Source: Acidobacteriota bacterium
GTDB lineage: Bacteria > Acidobacteriota > Terriglobia > Acidiferrales > UBA7541
Length of the DNA: 64,000 bases
Direction of reading: 5' to 3'
Assembly (NCBI GenBank): GCA_021324935.1
Contig: JAJPIE010000062.1
Location: forward strand, 1 to 64,000
This document shows positions 26,915 through 36,295 of the stretch, piece by piece. The notes below the pieces were generated by a model. The model made no database searches. It was not told where the DNA came from and saw only the letters and a program-made list of their open reading frames with translations. Position numbers and translations under genes: made by a program. Within the stretch, counting starts at the first letter, position 1, and the number at the start of each line of letters is the position of its first letter.

Positions 26915-28432
26915 CTAGGACACAGGGAAGAGCACCAGGCAGAAACCCGCCAAAAGTATAGCACCGAAGACGGCGGCGGCTGTTACGGATGCCGTGCGCT
27001 TCCGTACCAATCGTGCACCCATGCGCGACAGTAGGAAGAACAGAGCGAAGTAGGGCGCCAGCAGCACTAACAGGATTTGTCCGCTGTGCAGGTAAAAGGT
27101 GCCGATCGTCAGGCTGGCCCAAGCCAGCAGGAGTGTGAACAGGTCTATCGCCAGCCGCCGCCTTGGCTGGATCACCGGACCGAGGAGCAATTCCAGCCCG
27201 AACAGAAAGACAAACGCCGCAAAGAAAAACACCGGGAACCGCTCCCAGCGCTGCAGATTGAGCCAGGCTCCGGTGACCGTCAAATCAAACCATCCGGTAA
27301 CCAGCAAGTGCAGAATCAGCGCGGCAAATCCGGCCGAAAACAGCACTCCCGCCTTAACGGAAAATTTCGTTCGCGCCAGTCTCGGATGCAGGGCCACGAT
27401 TCCCACGCCGACGAGAAGGAAAAAGCTTGCCAGATAGTCCCCTTCAAATAGCCCCAGCACCTTCAACGGATTGGTGTAGTGCAGAATCGAAACCACCACC
27501 AGTGAAACGCCTAGCATCTCCGCAAATCCGCGCAACGGATTCGGTGCAGCCGGATCGCCTGCATCTTCTTCCGGGACCACGGCGGTCAGTTCCCTCAGAA
27601 ACGGTCCGGAAAGCGCCAGGATTCCCAGAAAGCCCAGCACTCCGCCCAGCAAAAACAGGCGGCTCGGCAATTCTCCCTTATCGGCCAAATCAAGCGTCCC
27701 GGAAGCCCAGGTTTGCGCCATCCTGGCCACACCCGGCGAAAACAGCACGCTGACGTGCGATTGCCATGGCAGTAAATAAAATCGGATCGTCGGGTCTGGA
27801 TTGTTAGCCGGCACGAGATCCGCGGCGTTTGCAGAGAGTCCCTCCGGCTCAAATTGACCGGCGGAAATCAGCGTGTGCGGTCCCAGCGGAGGCGTCTTTT
27901 GGAACAGCAGCTTTTCCGGCGTCACCCCGTGCTCCGCTTTCATCGGCGCGGGCGAAAGCGCAATCACGCCGGCAGGACGGAATGCCGGCGCCAGGCGCAA
28001 CGCAATCGCCGCGCCCATCGAATGTCCGGCGAGGATAGTGTGATCCGGCGACACCAGTCCACGCGCTTCCAGTCCCCGCAGCAGAGACGCCGCGCAATCC
28101 TCGGCGTTCTGCGGCGTAAACTGCCCCGAAGTGTGCCCGTGCCCCGGCAAATCCGGCACGTACACCGTCAATCCAAGCTGTGCGAAAGCCCGCGCCAAGT
28201 ACGTCATGATGAACTTGTTGGCGGCCAGGCCGTGAAACAGCACCACGGAACCGTAATTCTCGACGGGCTTTGCCCCGCTTTTTTGGATCATGATCAGGTC
28301 CACGCGGCACGCCGCCGTTGCCGCAACCACGTGGCGCTGCGTGTAGCCGCGCGAAGGGAAGTACGCCAGCAAAGCCCCAATCGCCAGCAGGCAAATTCCG
28401 GTCAGCGCCTGCCAAACCAGCTTGTTTTTCAT
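26915..28432 (-). CDS. Alpha/beta hydrolase fused to a multi-pass membrane domain
   Basis: A 505-residue protein. One N-terminal membrane anchor (about 8-26) is followed by an alpha/beta hydrolase domain (about 55-250) with LFHGLAANK (oxyanion region), nucleophile elbow GHSMGAA, and a likely catalytic histidine in PWQSHVSV. Residues about 265-505 carry about seven or eight membrane helices without known motifs. The hydrolase part probably faces the periplasm. Such fusions are rare in my experience; substrate unknown. It is divergent from the RfaE2-like gene, starts only 38 nt apart. Confidence 0.78.
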   Translation of the reverse strand: MKNKLVWQALTGICLLAIGALLAYFPSRGYTQRHVVAATAACRVDLIMIQKSGAKPVENYGSVVLFHGLAANKFIMTYLARAFAQLGLTVYVPDLPGHGHTSGQFTPQNAEDCAASLLRGLEARGLVSPDHTILAGHSMGAAIALRLAPAFRPAGVIALSPAPMKAEHGVTPEKLLFQKTPPLGPHTLISAGQFEPEGLSANAADLVPANNPDPTIRFYLLPWQSHVSVLFSPGVARMAQTWASGTLDLADKGELPSRLFLLGGVLGFLGILALSGPFLRELTAVVPEEDAGDPAAPNPLRGFAEMLGVSLVVVSILHYTNPLKVLGLFEGDYLASFFLLVGVGIVALHPRLARTKFSVKAGVLFSAGFAALILHLLVTGWFDLTVTGAWLNLQRWERFPVFFFAAFVFLFGLELLLGPVIQPRRRLAIDLFTLLLAWASLTIGTFYLHSGQILLVLLAPYFALFFLLSRMGARLVRKRTASVTAAAVFGAILLAGFCLVLFPVS

Positions 28433-28470
28433 CGCGCCGGCCCGCCGGTTCTGCGCAGCTTCCTGGCCCC

Positions 28471-29010
28471 ATGATAGACTTTTGTTTTGGAAGGTTTGGC
28501 GCACGCGCCATCAAAGATGATCATGGAGACCCTTTGCACCCCGCGGTTCTGACATTGGAACAAGTTATTTTGCGGTTTGGCCCGGGGAAACGCAACGGCA
28601 AGCGCGTCGTCTTTACGAACGGCTGCTTTGACCTCTTGCATCCCGGTCATGTCCAGTTGCTCGAAGCCGCGCGGGCCCTCGGAGACATTCTGATCGTCGG
28701 GATCAACAGCGATCAGAGCGTCCGCGCATTGAAAGGCTCGGAGCGCCCCGTCCTTCCCGAGCAAGAGCGCGCCGAAATCCTGGCGAACCTCGAATGTGTC
28801 GACGCGGTGGTCATTTTTCCCGAGTTGACGCCGCAAAAGACGGTTGCCGGCCTGTTGCCCGACGTGCTGGTGAAGGGCGGCGACTGGCCCGGCAATCAGA
28901 TTATTGGCCGCGAAGAAGTCGAGGCCTCCGGCGGAAAAGTGGTGCTGATTGACGTAGTCGAAGGGTATTCGACTACCGAGGTTTTGAAGAAGATTCGCGC
29001 GTGTTTGTAA
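28471..29010 (+). CDS. RfaE2/HldE-type nucleotidyltransferase
   Basis: A 179-residue nucleotidyltransferase matching the C-terminal domain of bifunctional HldE: GKRVVFTNGCFDLLHPGHVQLLEAA with the HxGH motif, GINSDQSVRALKG, and the terminal GYSTTEVLKKI. It would activate D-glycero-beta-D-manno-heptose 1-phosphate with ATP for inner-core LPS; related enzymes act on other sugar phosphates. Length fits a stand-alone RfaE2, whose kinase partner is not in this window. The exact start is uncertain; ATG 28471 is the first good candidate. Confidence 0.82.
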   Translation: MIDFCFGRFGARAIKDDHGDPLHPAVLTLEQVILRFGPGKRNGKRVVFTNGCFDLLHPGHVQLLEAARALGDILIVGINSDQSVRALKGSERPVLPEQERAEILANLECVDAVVIFPELTPQKTVAGLLPDVLVKGGDWPGNQIIGREEVEASGGKVVLIDVVEGYSTTEVLKKIRACL

Positions 29011-29098
29011 GGACCTCTACGCGGCGTGTTTTGGTCTGGGCAGCCCACGGCCCGGATAGCCCGCTTCGCCGGCCTGCGCAAACATTTTCGTACGTTGC

Positions 29099-32000
29099 AT
29101 GATACTGCCGGCGGCAAGTGAACGACTCGAACGCCTTCTGCGCCACCCCTCCCTGGATGGCGCTCTGGGAGAACTACGTGCGGGCGCGGGCTTGGTGGGC
29201 ATTTCCGGCCTTCAGGATGTCGCCAAAGCGTTGTGTGCCGCGCATATTACACACGAATTGCGCCGCCCCGCCTTCTTCCTCACCGAGAGCAACCGCCGGG
29301 CCGAGGAACTCGCCGAGACGCTGCGTTTCTTCTTCCAGATTTTTCCCGGCGCCACCGGCGGGGTCGCGGTGCTTCCCGCGCTGGACAGCTTGCCCTGGGA
29401 CGCGCAAGCTCCGCACCCGGATCTTCTTGAACGCCGCGCCACCACGCTTTATCGCCTGGCTAACGGCGAAGTTTCGCTCGTGATCGCGCCGATGGCTTCC
29501 GCGCTGTGGCGCTATCAGGACCCTTACGTCTACCTTACCCTCGCCCAAGTCCTTGCCAAAGACTCCGAAATCTCGCACGAAGCCTTGATCCAGCATCTCG
29601 GCAGCACGGGGTACACGCGCACGGAAATGGTCGATCTGCCCGGGCAGTTTGCCGTGCGCGGCGGCATCATCGACGTTTTCTCACCCGAGGCCCCGCGCCC
29701 CGTGCGCATCGAGCTGCTCGGCGACACGGTGGAGTCCGTTCGCGAATTCGATCCGCGAACGCAGCGCTCCATCGCTCCTGTGAACAAGACGACGATTTTG
29801 CCACTTGCCGAATGGAGAGTTCCCGTGCCCGGCAGCCAGGAGGCCGAAGAATGGGAGCCCGGCCGCTGGCTTGGCGGCGCCGGCGAAGCGGGTGGCAGTG
29901 CCCTCTTTGAGCTCTCGGAAAGCTCTCTGAAACCTGTGGTCTTTGTGGATGAGCCGCAGGCCTTGCGCGAAGCCGGCAAGAAACTCCGCGAAGCCGCTAC
30001 GGAAAATTACGAGCGCCTCGGCCACGCCAATTCCCCCGAAGTCTCGCACTACTTTTGGACCGAAGCCGAATGGGAGCGCGGGCTGGTCAAAGCATCCCGC
30101 GTGGAGCTCGAACAGCTCAATCTCGAACAGGATGGCGGCCGAAGATTCGAGCTTCCTTCCCGGCCCAGCGCGCGTTTCCACGGCGACGTGTTGGCCTGCG
30201 TCGGCGACGTGAAGTCGCAACTCCTCTCCGGCGGCACGGTCTATCTCACCGCTGCGAGCCTCGGCGAGCTCGAGCGCTACGCCGACATCTGCCGCGAGTA
30301 CGAAGTCCCATACGTCCTCGGCGAAACCCAAGAAGCCGCCGCCGGATTCACCGCGGAAAACGCCACGGAAAGCGCCGCGCTGGTATTGGTGCGATCGCCG
30401 TTTGCGCAGGGGGTCGCGTTTCCCGATGCCAGAGTTACCTTCTACGGCAACGCCGACTTGTTCGACGTCGCGCCTCCGGTCGAGCGCCCCGGCCGAAAGA
30501 TCCGCACCAGCGGGTTCTTCGCGGATTTCGCGGAACTCAAGCCCGGCGATTACGTTGTGCACGTGGATCACGGCATCGGGCAGTTCGAGGGCTTGCGGCT
30601 GATTGAATCGGAGGGCCACCGCGGCGAATTCATGCTGCTGCGGTACGCCGAGGACGCGCGACTCTATGTGCCGCTCGAACGCATGGACCTGGTGCAGAGC
30701 TATCGCGCCGTCGAGGGCGCGCATCCCACGCTTGACAAACTCGGCGGCACGGCCTGGGCTACGCGCAAAACCCGCGTGCGCAAGTCGCTGGAGGACATGG
30801 CCGACCAGCTCCTGGCCCTCTACGCCGAGCGCAAAACGGCGCAGGGCTTTGCGTTTTCTCCCGACGGCGCCTTCCAGCGCGAATTCGAGGACGCCTTCGA
30901 GTTCGAGGAAACCCCGGACCAGCACACTGCGATCGCGGACATCAAAAAAGACATGGAGCAGGTGACGCCAATGGATCGCCTGCTCTGCGGTGATGTTGGC
31001 TACGGCAAGACGGAAGTGGCCATGCGCGCGGCCTTCAAAGCGGTGGCCGACGGCAAGCAGGTTGCGGTGTTGACGCCAACCACTGTCCTTTCGTTCCAGC
31101 ATTACGAAACGTTCAAGAAGCGCTTCGCCGCCTTTCCCACGCGCATCGAAATGCTCAGCCGCTTCCGCAGCGCCGCGGAACAAAAAGCTATCCTCGCTGA
31201 TCTCGAAGCCGGCAAGGTGGACGTCATCATCGTCACGCACCGCCTGCTTTCCAAGGACGTGAAGTTCCAGGACCTCGGCCTGCTCATCGTCGACGAAGAG
31301 CAGCGCTTCGGTGTGGCCCACAAGGAACGCCTGAAAGAAATGCGGAAAAACGTGCACGCGCTGGCGCTTTCCGCAACGCCCATTCCGCGCACGCTGCACA
31401 TGTCGCTGGTCGGCCTGCGCGATATGTCGCTGATCGAAACGCCGCCGCGCGACCGCCTGGCGATTCAGACCAGTGTCACGCCGTTCAGCGAAGCGGTGAT
31501 CCAGCGGGCCATCGAAAACGAACTGGCCCGCGACGGCCAGGTCTATTTCATTCACAACCGCGTCGAATCAATTTACTCGCTGGCCACGCTGGTCACCAAA
31601 CTGGTTCCCAAGGCGCGCGTCGTGGTTGGCCACGGCCAGATGGGCGAAAAGGAACTCGAATCCGTAATGCTGAAGTTCATTCGCGAGGAAGCGGATGTGC
31701 TCGTCGCAACCACCATTGTCGAAAACGGCCTCGATATTCCCCGCGCGAATACAATACTCATCAATCGCGCCGACCGCCTCGGCTTGGCCGAGCTTTACCA
31801 GTTGCGCGGGCGCGTCGGGCGTTCCCACCATCGCGCTTACGCCTACCTGCTTGTTCCACCCGAGCGCATTCTATCGGAAGTGGCCCGCAAGCGCCTGGCG
31901 GCGATGAAGGAGTTCAGCGAATTGGGGGCGGGTTTCCGTATCGCCGCGCTCGATCTGGAATTGCGCGGAGCAGGGAACTTGCTCGGCCGCCAGCAGCATG

Positions 32001-32521
32001 GCCACATCGAAGCCATCGGCTTCGATCTCTACGTGCAGATGCTGGAAGGCGCGGTGGCCAAGCTCAAGGGTGAGGAAAGCGCGCCCGATCTTCGCACCAC
32101 ACTGAATTTGGGAATGGACGTGCGCATTCCGGAAGAATACATCCCCAGTGAAAATCTGCGTCTGCGCACCTACAAGCGCATCTCTTCGATTGCCACGGAG
32201 CCGGAAAAACAGGACGTGCGCAAGGAGCTGGAAGACCGCTTCGGAACATTGCCAAAATCCGTGGAAAACCTTTTGGAATATGCCGTGCTCAAATCCATGA
32301 GTGAGAAGCTACGCGTCGCTTCGGTCGAACGGCAGGGCACCAGGGTCGCCCGGTTCCACCCCGAAACGCAGCTGGATCCGGCGGCCGTGGTGAAGGTGGT
32401 TCGCTCGCGTAAGGGCATCAAGCTCGATCCCAGCGGCGTTTTGTGGATGGAGTTGAATCGCGGGGAGTCGGTTCCCGCGGCGCTCAGAAACGTATTGCTC
32501 GGTTTGCGCGGAGAAGGCTAA
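29099..32521 (+). CDS. mfd: Transcription-repair coupling factor Mfd
   Basis: A 1140-residue protein, close to the usual 1150. It removes stalled RNA polymerase from DNA and recruits UvrA. The N-terminal UvrB-like module is about 1-300, the RNA polymerase-interacting (CarD-like) region about 470-560 (DYVVHVDHGIGQFEGL), the RecG-like helicase about 590-950 with GDVGYGKTE (about 631-639) and DEEQRFGV (732-739), then the C-terminal TRCF domain (about 1000-1110). It is the first gene of a same-strand series with the surA-like and yhaM-like genes. Confidence 0.96.
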   Translation: MILPAASERLERLLRHPSLDGALGELRAGAGLVGISGLQDVAKALCAAHITHELRRPAFFLTESNRRAEELAETLRFFFQIFPGATGGVAVLPALDSLPWDAQAPHPDLLERRATTLYRLANGEVSLVIAPMASALWRYQDPYVYLTLAQVLAKDSEISHEALIQHLGSTGYTRTEMVDLPGQFAVRGGIIDVFSPEAPRPVRIELLGDTVESVREFDPRTQRSIAPVNKTTILPLAEWRVPVPGSQEAEEWEPGRWLGGAGEAGGSALFELSESSLKPVVFVDEPQALREAGKKLREAATENYERLGHANSPEVSHYFWTEAEWERGLVKASRVELEQLNLEQDGGRRFELPSRPSARFHGDVLACVGDVKSQLLSGGTVYLTAASLGELERYADICREYEVPYVLGETQEAAAGFTAENATESAALVLVRSPFAQGVAFPDARVTFYGNADLFDVAPPVERPGRKIRTSGFFADFAELKPGDYVVHVDHGIGQFEGLRLIESEGHRGEFMLLRYAEDARLYVPLERMDLVQSYRAVEGAHPTLDKLGGTAWATRKTRVRKSLEDMADQLLALYAERKTAQGFAFSPDGAFQREFEDAFEFEETPDQHTAIADIKKDMEQVTPMDRLLCGDVGYGKTEVAMRAAFKAVADGKQVAVLTPTTVLSFQHYETFKKRFAAFPTRIEMLSRFRSAAEQKAILADLEAGKVDVIIVTHRLLSKDVKFQDLGLLIVDEEQRFGVAHKERLKEMRKNVHALALSATPIPRTLHMSLVGLRDMSLIETPPRDRLAIQTSVTPFSEAVIQRAIENELARDGQVYFIHNRVESIYSLATLVTKLVPKARVVVGHGQMGEKELESVMLKFIREEADVLVATTIVENGLDIPRANTILINRADRLGLAELYQLRGRVGRSHHRAYAYLLVPPERILSEVARKRLAAMKEFSELGAGFRIAALDLELRGAGNLLGRQQHGHIEAIGFDLYVQMLEGAVAKLKGEESAPDLRTTLNLGMDVRIPEEYIPSENLRLRTYKRISSIATEPEKQDVRKELEDRFGTLPKSVENLLEYAVLKSMSEKLRVASVERQGTRVARFHPETQLDPAAVVKVVRSRKGIKLDPSGVLWMELNRGESVPAALRNVLLGLRGEG

Positions 32522-32530
32522 ACTTTCTAG

Positions 32531-33793
32531 ATGGGGAAATTGATGAAAAAGACTGTCTGGATTGCCGGGCTCTTATTTGCGTTGCCGTTGGCGGCGCAGA
32601 ATCCCCCGGCGCAAAATCCTCCGGCGCAGAACCCGCAAGGCCCGCCGACGCTCGAGGCGCCTCCCACCGAGGCTGTCCCTGCCGCGCCGGAGGCAAAACC
32701 CGCGGAGCCTCCAGCCAAAATTGCCCCTAAGCCAGTGAAGGCTGGCGCGAGCGCTGGAGGCAAGGTAGTCGAGGAGATCGTCGCGCGCGTCAACAACGAG
32801 ATCATTACCACCTCCGAACTGGAAAAAGCCCGCAAATCCGCCGCCGAAGAGGCGCAGCAGGATTGCCAGGGGCGCTGCTCGCAGGAGCAGTTGCAAGTCG
32901 CCGTGGAAGACCGCCAGAAATTCGCCTTGCGCGACCTGATCGACCAATCGCTGCTGGCGCAGCGCGGCAAAGACATGGGCCTGAGCGTAGAGGCCGACGT
33001 AATCAAGCAACTCGACCAGATCCGCGTCCAGAACAAATTGCCCGATATGGACGCGCTGGAACGCGCCGTCACCCAGGAAGGCCTCAACTGGGACGATTTC
33101 AAGAACAACATCCGCAACAAGATTTTGACCCAGCAGGTCATTCAGCGCGAAGTGGGCTCGCATATCAACATCGGCCGCGACGATGCCATGAAGTACTACG
33201 ATGCCCACAAAAACGACTTCGTCAAACCCGAGGAAGTCGCCCTGCGCGCCATCGAGCTCAGCACCGAAGGCAAGAAGGAATCCGAGATCGCGGATCAAAA
33301 GAAGAAGGCCGAAGAGCTGTTGAAACGCATCAATGACGGCGAAGATTTCGCCGTGCTCGCCAAGCGCTTCTCCGACGGTTCCACCGCGCAGCAGGGCGGA
33401 TTCCTCGGCGTATACAAGCGCGGCGAACTCTCCAAAGAAATCGAAGACAAGGTTTTCAGCATGAAGAAGAACCAGCTCACCGACGTCATCGAGACCAAGC
33501 AGGGATTCCTGATTCTTCAGGTTCTCGAGCGCTATGAGGCCGGCGTGCAGCCCTACGAAAAGGTCGAAAACGAGATCATGGACAAGCTGTACAGCGAGCG
33601 TATGGAACCCGCCTTGCGCGATTACCTGAAAACGCTGCGCGAGCAGAGCTACGTGATTATCAAGCCGGGGTATCAGGACATGGCCGGCGGCGGCAACTCC
33701 GAGATCGAGGAAGTCAGCGCCACGCCGGAAGTCAGCAAGGCCAAGAAGCAGCACAAAAAATTCCTGCTGTTCGGCCCGAAAACTGGAAACTGA
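32531..33793 (+). CDS. SurA-like periplasmic peptidyl-prolyl isomerase
   Basis: A 420-residue exported chaperone: signal peptide (MKKTVWIAGLLFALPLAA, from the inner Met at 32543), then a proline/alanine-rich linker with the repeat NPPAQ, a SurA-N domain (about 75-225) and one parvulin domain (about 230-335, KRFSDGSTAQQGGFLG is its signature). Only one parvulin domain is seen, versus two in E. coli SurA. It would assist outer-membrane protein folding. It begins 9 nt after mfd and ends 2 nt before the yhaM-like gene. Confidence 0.88.
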   Translation: MGKLMKKTVWIAGLLFALPLAAQNPPAQNPPAQNPQGPPTLEAPPTEAVPAAPEAKPAEPPAKIAPKPVKAGASAGGKVVEEIVARVNNEIITTSELEKARKSAAEEAQQDCQGRCSQEQLQVAVEDRQKFALRDLIDQSLLAQRGKDMGLSVEADVIKQLDQIRVQNKLPDMDALERAVTQEGLNWDDFKNNIRNKILTQQVIQREVGSHINIGRDDAMKYYDAHKNDFVKPEEVALRAIELSTEGKKESEIADQKKKAEELLKRINDGEDFAVLAKRFSDGSTAQQGGFLGVYKRGELSKEIEDKVFSMKKNQLTDVIETKQGFLILQVLERYEAGVQPYEKVENEIMDKLYSERMEPALRDYLKTLREQSYVIIKPGYQDMAGGGNSEIEEVSATPEVSKAKKQHKKFLLFGPKTGN

Positions 33794-33795
33794 CG

Positions 33796-34758
33796 GTGAA
33801 GAAACTGTTTGTTAAAGACCTCGAACCGGATCCATCCATCACCAGCTTTTTTCTCGTTCACGAAAAAGAAGTCCGTAATACCGCCAACGGGAAAGCCTAC
33901 CTGCGTATGGAATTGGGCGACCGCACCGGCACGGTCGAAGCGCGCATGTGGGACCAGTTCGAAGCGCTCGCCAAGGACGTAAATCGGGACGATTTCATTA
34001 AGGTGCAGGCGCGCGTCGAGCTTTATCGCAACAAGCCGCAACTCACTTTGCAGCAGTTCCGCGTGGCGAAGCCGGAAGAAATCGATCTGGGGGATTTCCT
34101 GCCGCGCACCTCTTACGACGTCGAGCAGCTTTACAAGCAGATCCTGGGCCACGCCGAGGGATTGAAAAATCCCTGGTTGAAGCAGCTTTGCTTAAAAATT
34201 CTCACGGATCCGAAAATCGTCGAGCGCTTCAAGCGCGCCCCCGCCGCCAAGGTGATGCACCACGCCTATATCGGCGGATTGATCGAGCACGTCGCCGGCC
34301 TCTGCGGACTGGCGAAGCAAATTGCCGCGCACTATCCCGAACTGGATGTGGACTTGCTTTTGACGGCCGCGATGTTGCACGACGTGGGCAAGCTCGATGA
34401 ACTTTGCTACGAGCGCGCGGTCAGCTACAGCGTGGAAGGCCAACTGCTCGGCCATATCGTCATGGAAGTGGAATCCGTCGGCAAAGTGATGGATTCGATC
34501 GAAGGCTTCCCGGAGAAATTGAAGACCGTCGTGCAACACATCTTGATCAGCCATCACGGCGAATACGAATTCGGCTCGCCCAAGCTGCCCATGATTCGCG
34601 AAGCGCTCGCGTTTCATTACATGGATGACCTGGACTCGAAGATGGGCGCCATCCGCGCAGCGCTGGCCGGCGGCGATTCCGGTGAGCCGGAATGGTCCGC
34701 CTACAGCGGCGCCCTCGGCCGCAAGTTCCTCCGCCTCGACAAATTCCTGAAGTCCTAA
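33796..34758 (+). CDS. YhaM-like 3'-5' exoribonuclease (OB + HD)
   Basis: A 320-residue protein starting at GTG 33796, 2 nt after the preceding stop. An N-terminal OB fold (about 10-95, LRMELGDRTGTVEARMW) is followed by an HD hydrolase domain with HHAYIGGLIEHV, LHDVGKLDEL (HD at 195-196) and HHGEYEFGSPK. This architecture is that of YhaM/CbfA-type 3'-5' exonucleases acting on RNA or single-stranded DNA in a Mn-dependent way. Confidence 0.88.
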   Translation: MKKLFVKDLEPDPSITSFFLVHEKEVRNTANGKAYLRMELGDRTGTVEARMWDQFEALAKDVNRDDFIKVQARVELYRNKPQLTLQQFRVAKPEEIDLGDFLPRTSYDVEQLYKQILGHAEGLKNPWLKQLCLKILTDPKIVERFKRAPAAKVMHHAYIGGLIEHVAGLCGLAKQIAAHYPELDVDLLLTAAMLHDVGKLDELCYERAVSYSVEGQLLGHIVMEVESVGKVMDSIEGFPEKLKTVVQHILISHHGEYEFGSPKLPMIREALAFHYMDDLDSKMGAIRAALAGGDSGEPEWSAYSGALGRKFLRLDKFLKS

Positions 34759-34816
34759 CGTCGCCGGGCCTCCTTTCGGATAGATACCTCCTTCCTTGGT
34801 CACTTGTTGCTAAAAT

Positions 34817-35875
34817 ATGGCGAGAGGTCTGCAAGTGCTGCCTTCTGAGTACAAAGTACGGGACTTGGTGATTCGTCCGGCGACGGTGCTGGCGCCCATG
34901 GCGGGCGTCACCGACACGCTGTTCCGCCGCGTCATTCGCGGCCTGGGCGGTTGCGGCCTGCTGATGACCGAGTTCACCAGCAGCGAGGGCATCACCCGCA
35001 GCGCCAAGAAGACCCTGCGGTATCTGTATTTTGAAGAAGACGAGCATCCCATCACTGCGCAACTCTTTGGAGCGAATCCAGACGTGATGGCCGAAGCCGC
35101 GCGCATCGCCGAAGACCTCGGCTACGACGCCGCGGACATCAATCTCGGGTGTCCCGCCAAGAAAGTTGTCAAGTGCGGCGGCTCCGGCCTGTTGCGCGAA
35201 TTGCCGCTGCTCGAGAAAATCCTAAAGACCGTCCGCGCGGCGATCAGGATTCCGCTTACGATCAAATTGCGCGCCGGCTGGGACGACAAATCCATCGTGG
35301 CGCTAGACGTGGTGCGCATGGCCGAGCAGACCGGCATCGAAGCCGCCGCCATTCACCCGCGTACCCGCATGCAGGGCTATGCCGGCAAAGCGGACTGGAC
35401 GATCATCGCCGCGGTCAAGCAGGCCGTGAAAATTCCGATCATCGGCAATGGAGACATTCAGTGTCCAGAAGACGCGGAGCGCATGGTGCGTGAAACCGGC
35501 TGCGACGCCGTGATGATCGGCCGAGCGGCGGCCACCAATCCCTGGATCTTCCACCAGATGGAGCAGTACCGAACTACGGGGCGTTATGAAGTGCCAACCG
35601 AAAACGACCGCCGGCGTTTACTTTCTGGCTACTATCAGAAAATTCTTAGCACCAACCTCCCGGACGGCGTGGGAAAAATGAAGCAGTTCGCTTGCTGGTT
35701 TACGCACGGCGTGGGGAATGGCAGCGAGCTTCGAAAAATCGTGCATTCGGCGCGCACTCCTCAAGAGATCGTGGAGAACGTGGAACGTTTCTTCGCGGGG
35801 AAGGGCGCGGATGGGGGGAAGCCAACCGATGAGCCCAGTCATCGAGAGCGTAGCCCGGAAGAGGTCCGAACGTAG
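34817..35875 (+). CDS. dusB: tRNA-dihydrouridine synthase
   Basis: A 352-residue FMN enzyme that reduces uridine in the tRNA D-loop. APMAGVTDTLFRR, the catalytic cysteine in NLGCPAKKV (C112), RAGWDDKSI, and IGNGDIQCPEDAE with IGRAAATNPWIF for FMN binding are all present. Subfamily is DusB-like by motif pattern. The 3' end overlaps the start of the next PilZ gene by 47 nt. Confidence 0.92.
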   Translation: MARGLQVLPSEYKVRDLVIRPATVLAPMAGVTDTLFRRVIRGLGGCGLLMTEFTSSEGITRSAKKTLRYLYFEEDEHPITAQLFGANPDVMAEAARIAEDLGYDAADINLGCPAKKVVKCGGSGLLRELPLLEKILKTVRAAIRIPLTIKLRAGWDDKSIVALDVVRMAEQTGIEAAAIHPRTRMQGYAGKADWTIIAAVKQAVKIPIIGNGDIQCPEDAERMVRETGCDAVMIGRAAATNPWIFHQMEQYRTTGRYEVPTENDRRRLLSGYYQKILSTNLPDGVGKMKQFACWFTHGVGNGSELRKIVHSARTPQEIVENVERFFAGKGADGGKPTDEPSHRERSPEEVRT

Positions 35876-36191
35876 AATCGCGGTGCGCCTGCCTTTGCGC
35901 GTGCGCGGCCGCGACGCGCGCGGATTTTCTTTCGAGGAAGAAACTGCCAGCGAGAATTTGTGCCGCAGCGGAGCCGCGTTTCGCACCCGGTTCGACGTGG
36001 CGATTGGCTCCAATCTCGAGATCCGTATTCCCCTCCAGGGGGTGGTGGCGCGCCGGGGCGAGCAGGATTTCGAGACGCAAGGCAAAGTGGTGCACATCAG
36101 CGCCGGGGCGGATGAGGGCGAGAAAGTGGTGGGCGTGCAGTTTGTCGGCCCGCGCTTCCAGCGCATGTTCCGCTCGGAATCGGCGTATTAG
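35829..36191 (+). CDS. PilZ domain protein overlapping dusB
   Basis: A 120-residue protein. KRSERRIAVRLPLRV supplies the arginine motif and NLCRSGAAF stands for (D/N)xSxxG. The ATG at 35829 lies inside the dusB 3' end, so translation is likely coupled. Together with the PilZ protein at 11095 it suggests c-di-GMP signalling; no diguanylate cyclase is visible in the window. Confidence 0.75.
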   Translation: MSPVIESVARKRSERRIAVRLPLRVRGRDARGFSFEEETASENLCRSGAAFRTRFDVAIGSNLEIRIPLQGVVARRGEQDFETQGKVVHISAGADEGEKVVGVQFVGPRFQRMFRSESAY

Positions 36192-36295
36192 TGGCGGCGG
36201 TTTTAGTTCTTGGTTCTAATTTGTTAGTGGGGCTTCGTATCAGCGCGTCGTAAGGCTCAGGAAGCCCAGGCAGAAACTTTGAACTTAAAAATGCT

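Noticed and set aside
29681..31555. 624-codon minus-strand frame opposite mfd
   Set aside because: Antisense of a certain mfd; no domain.
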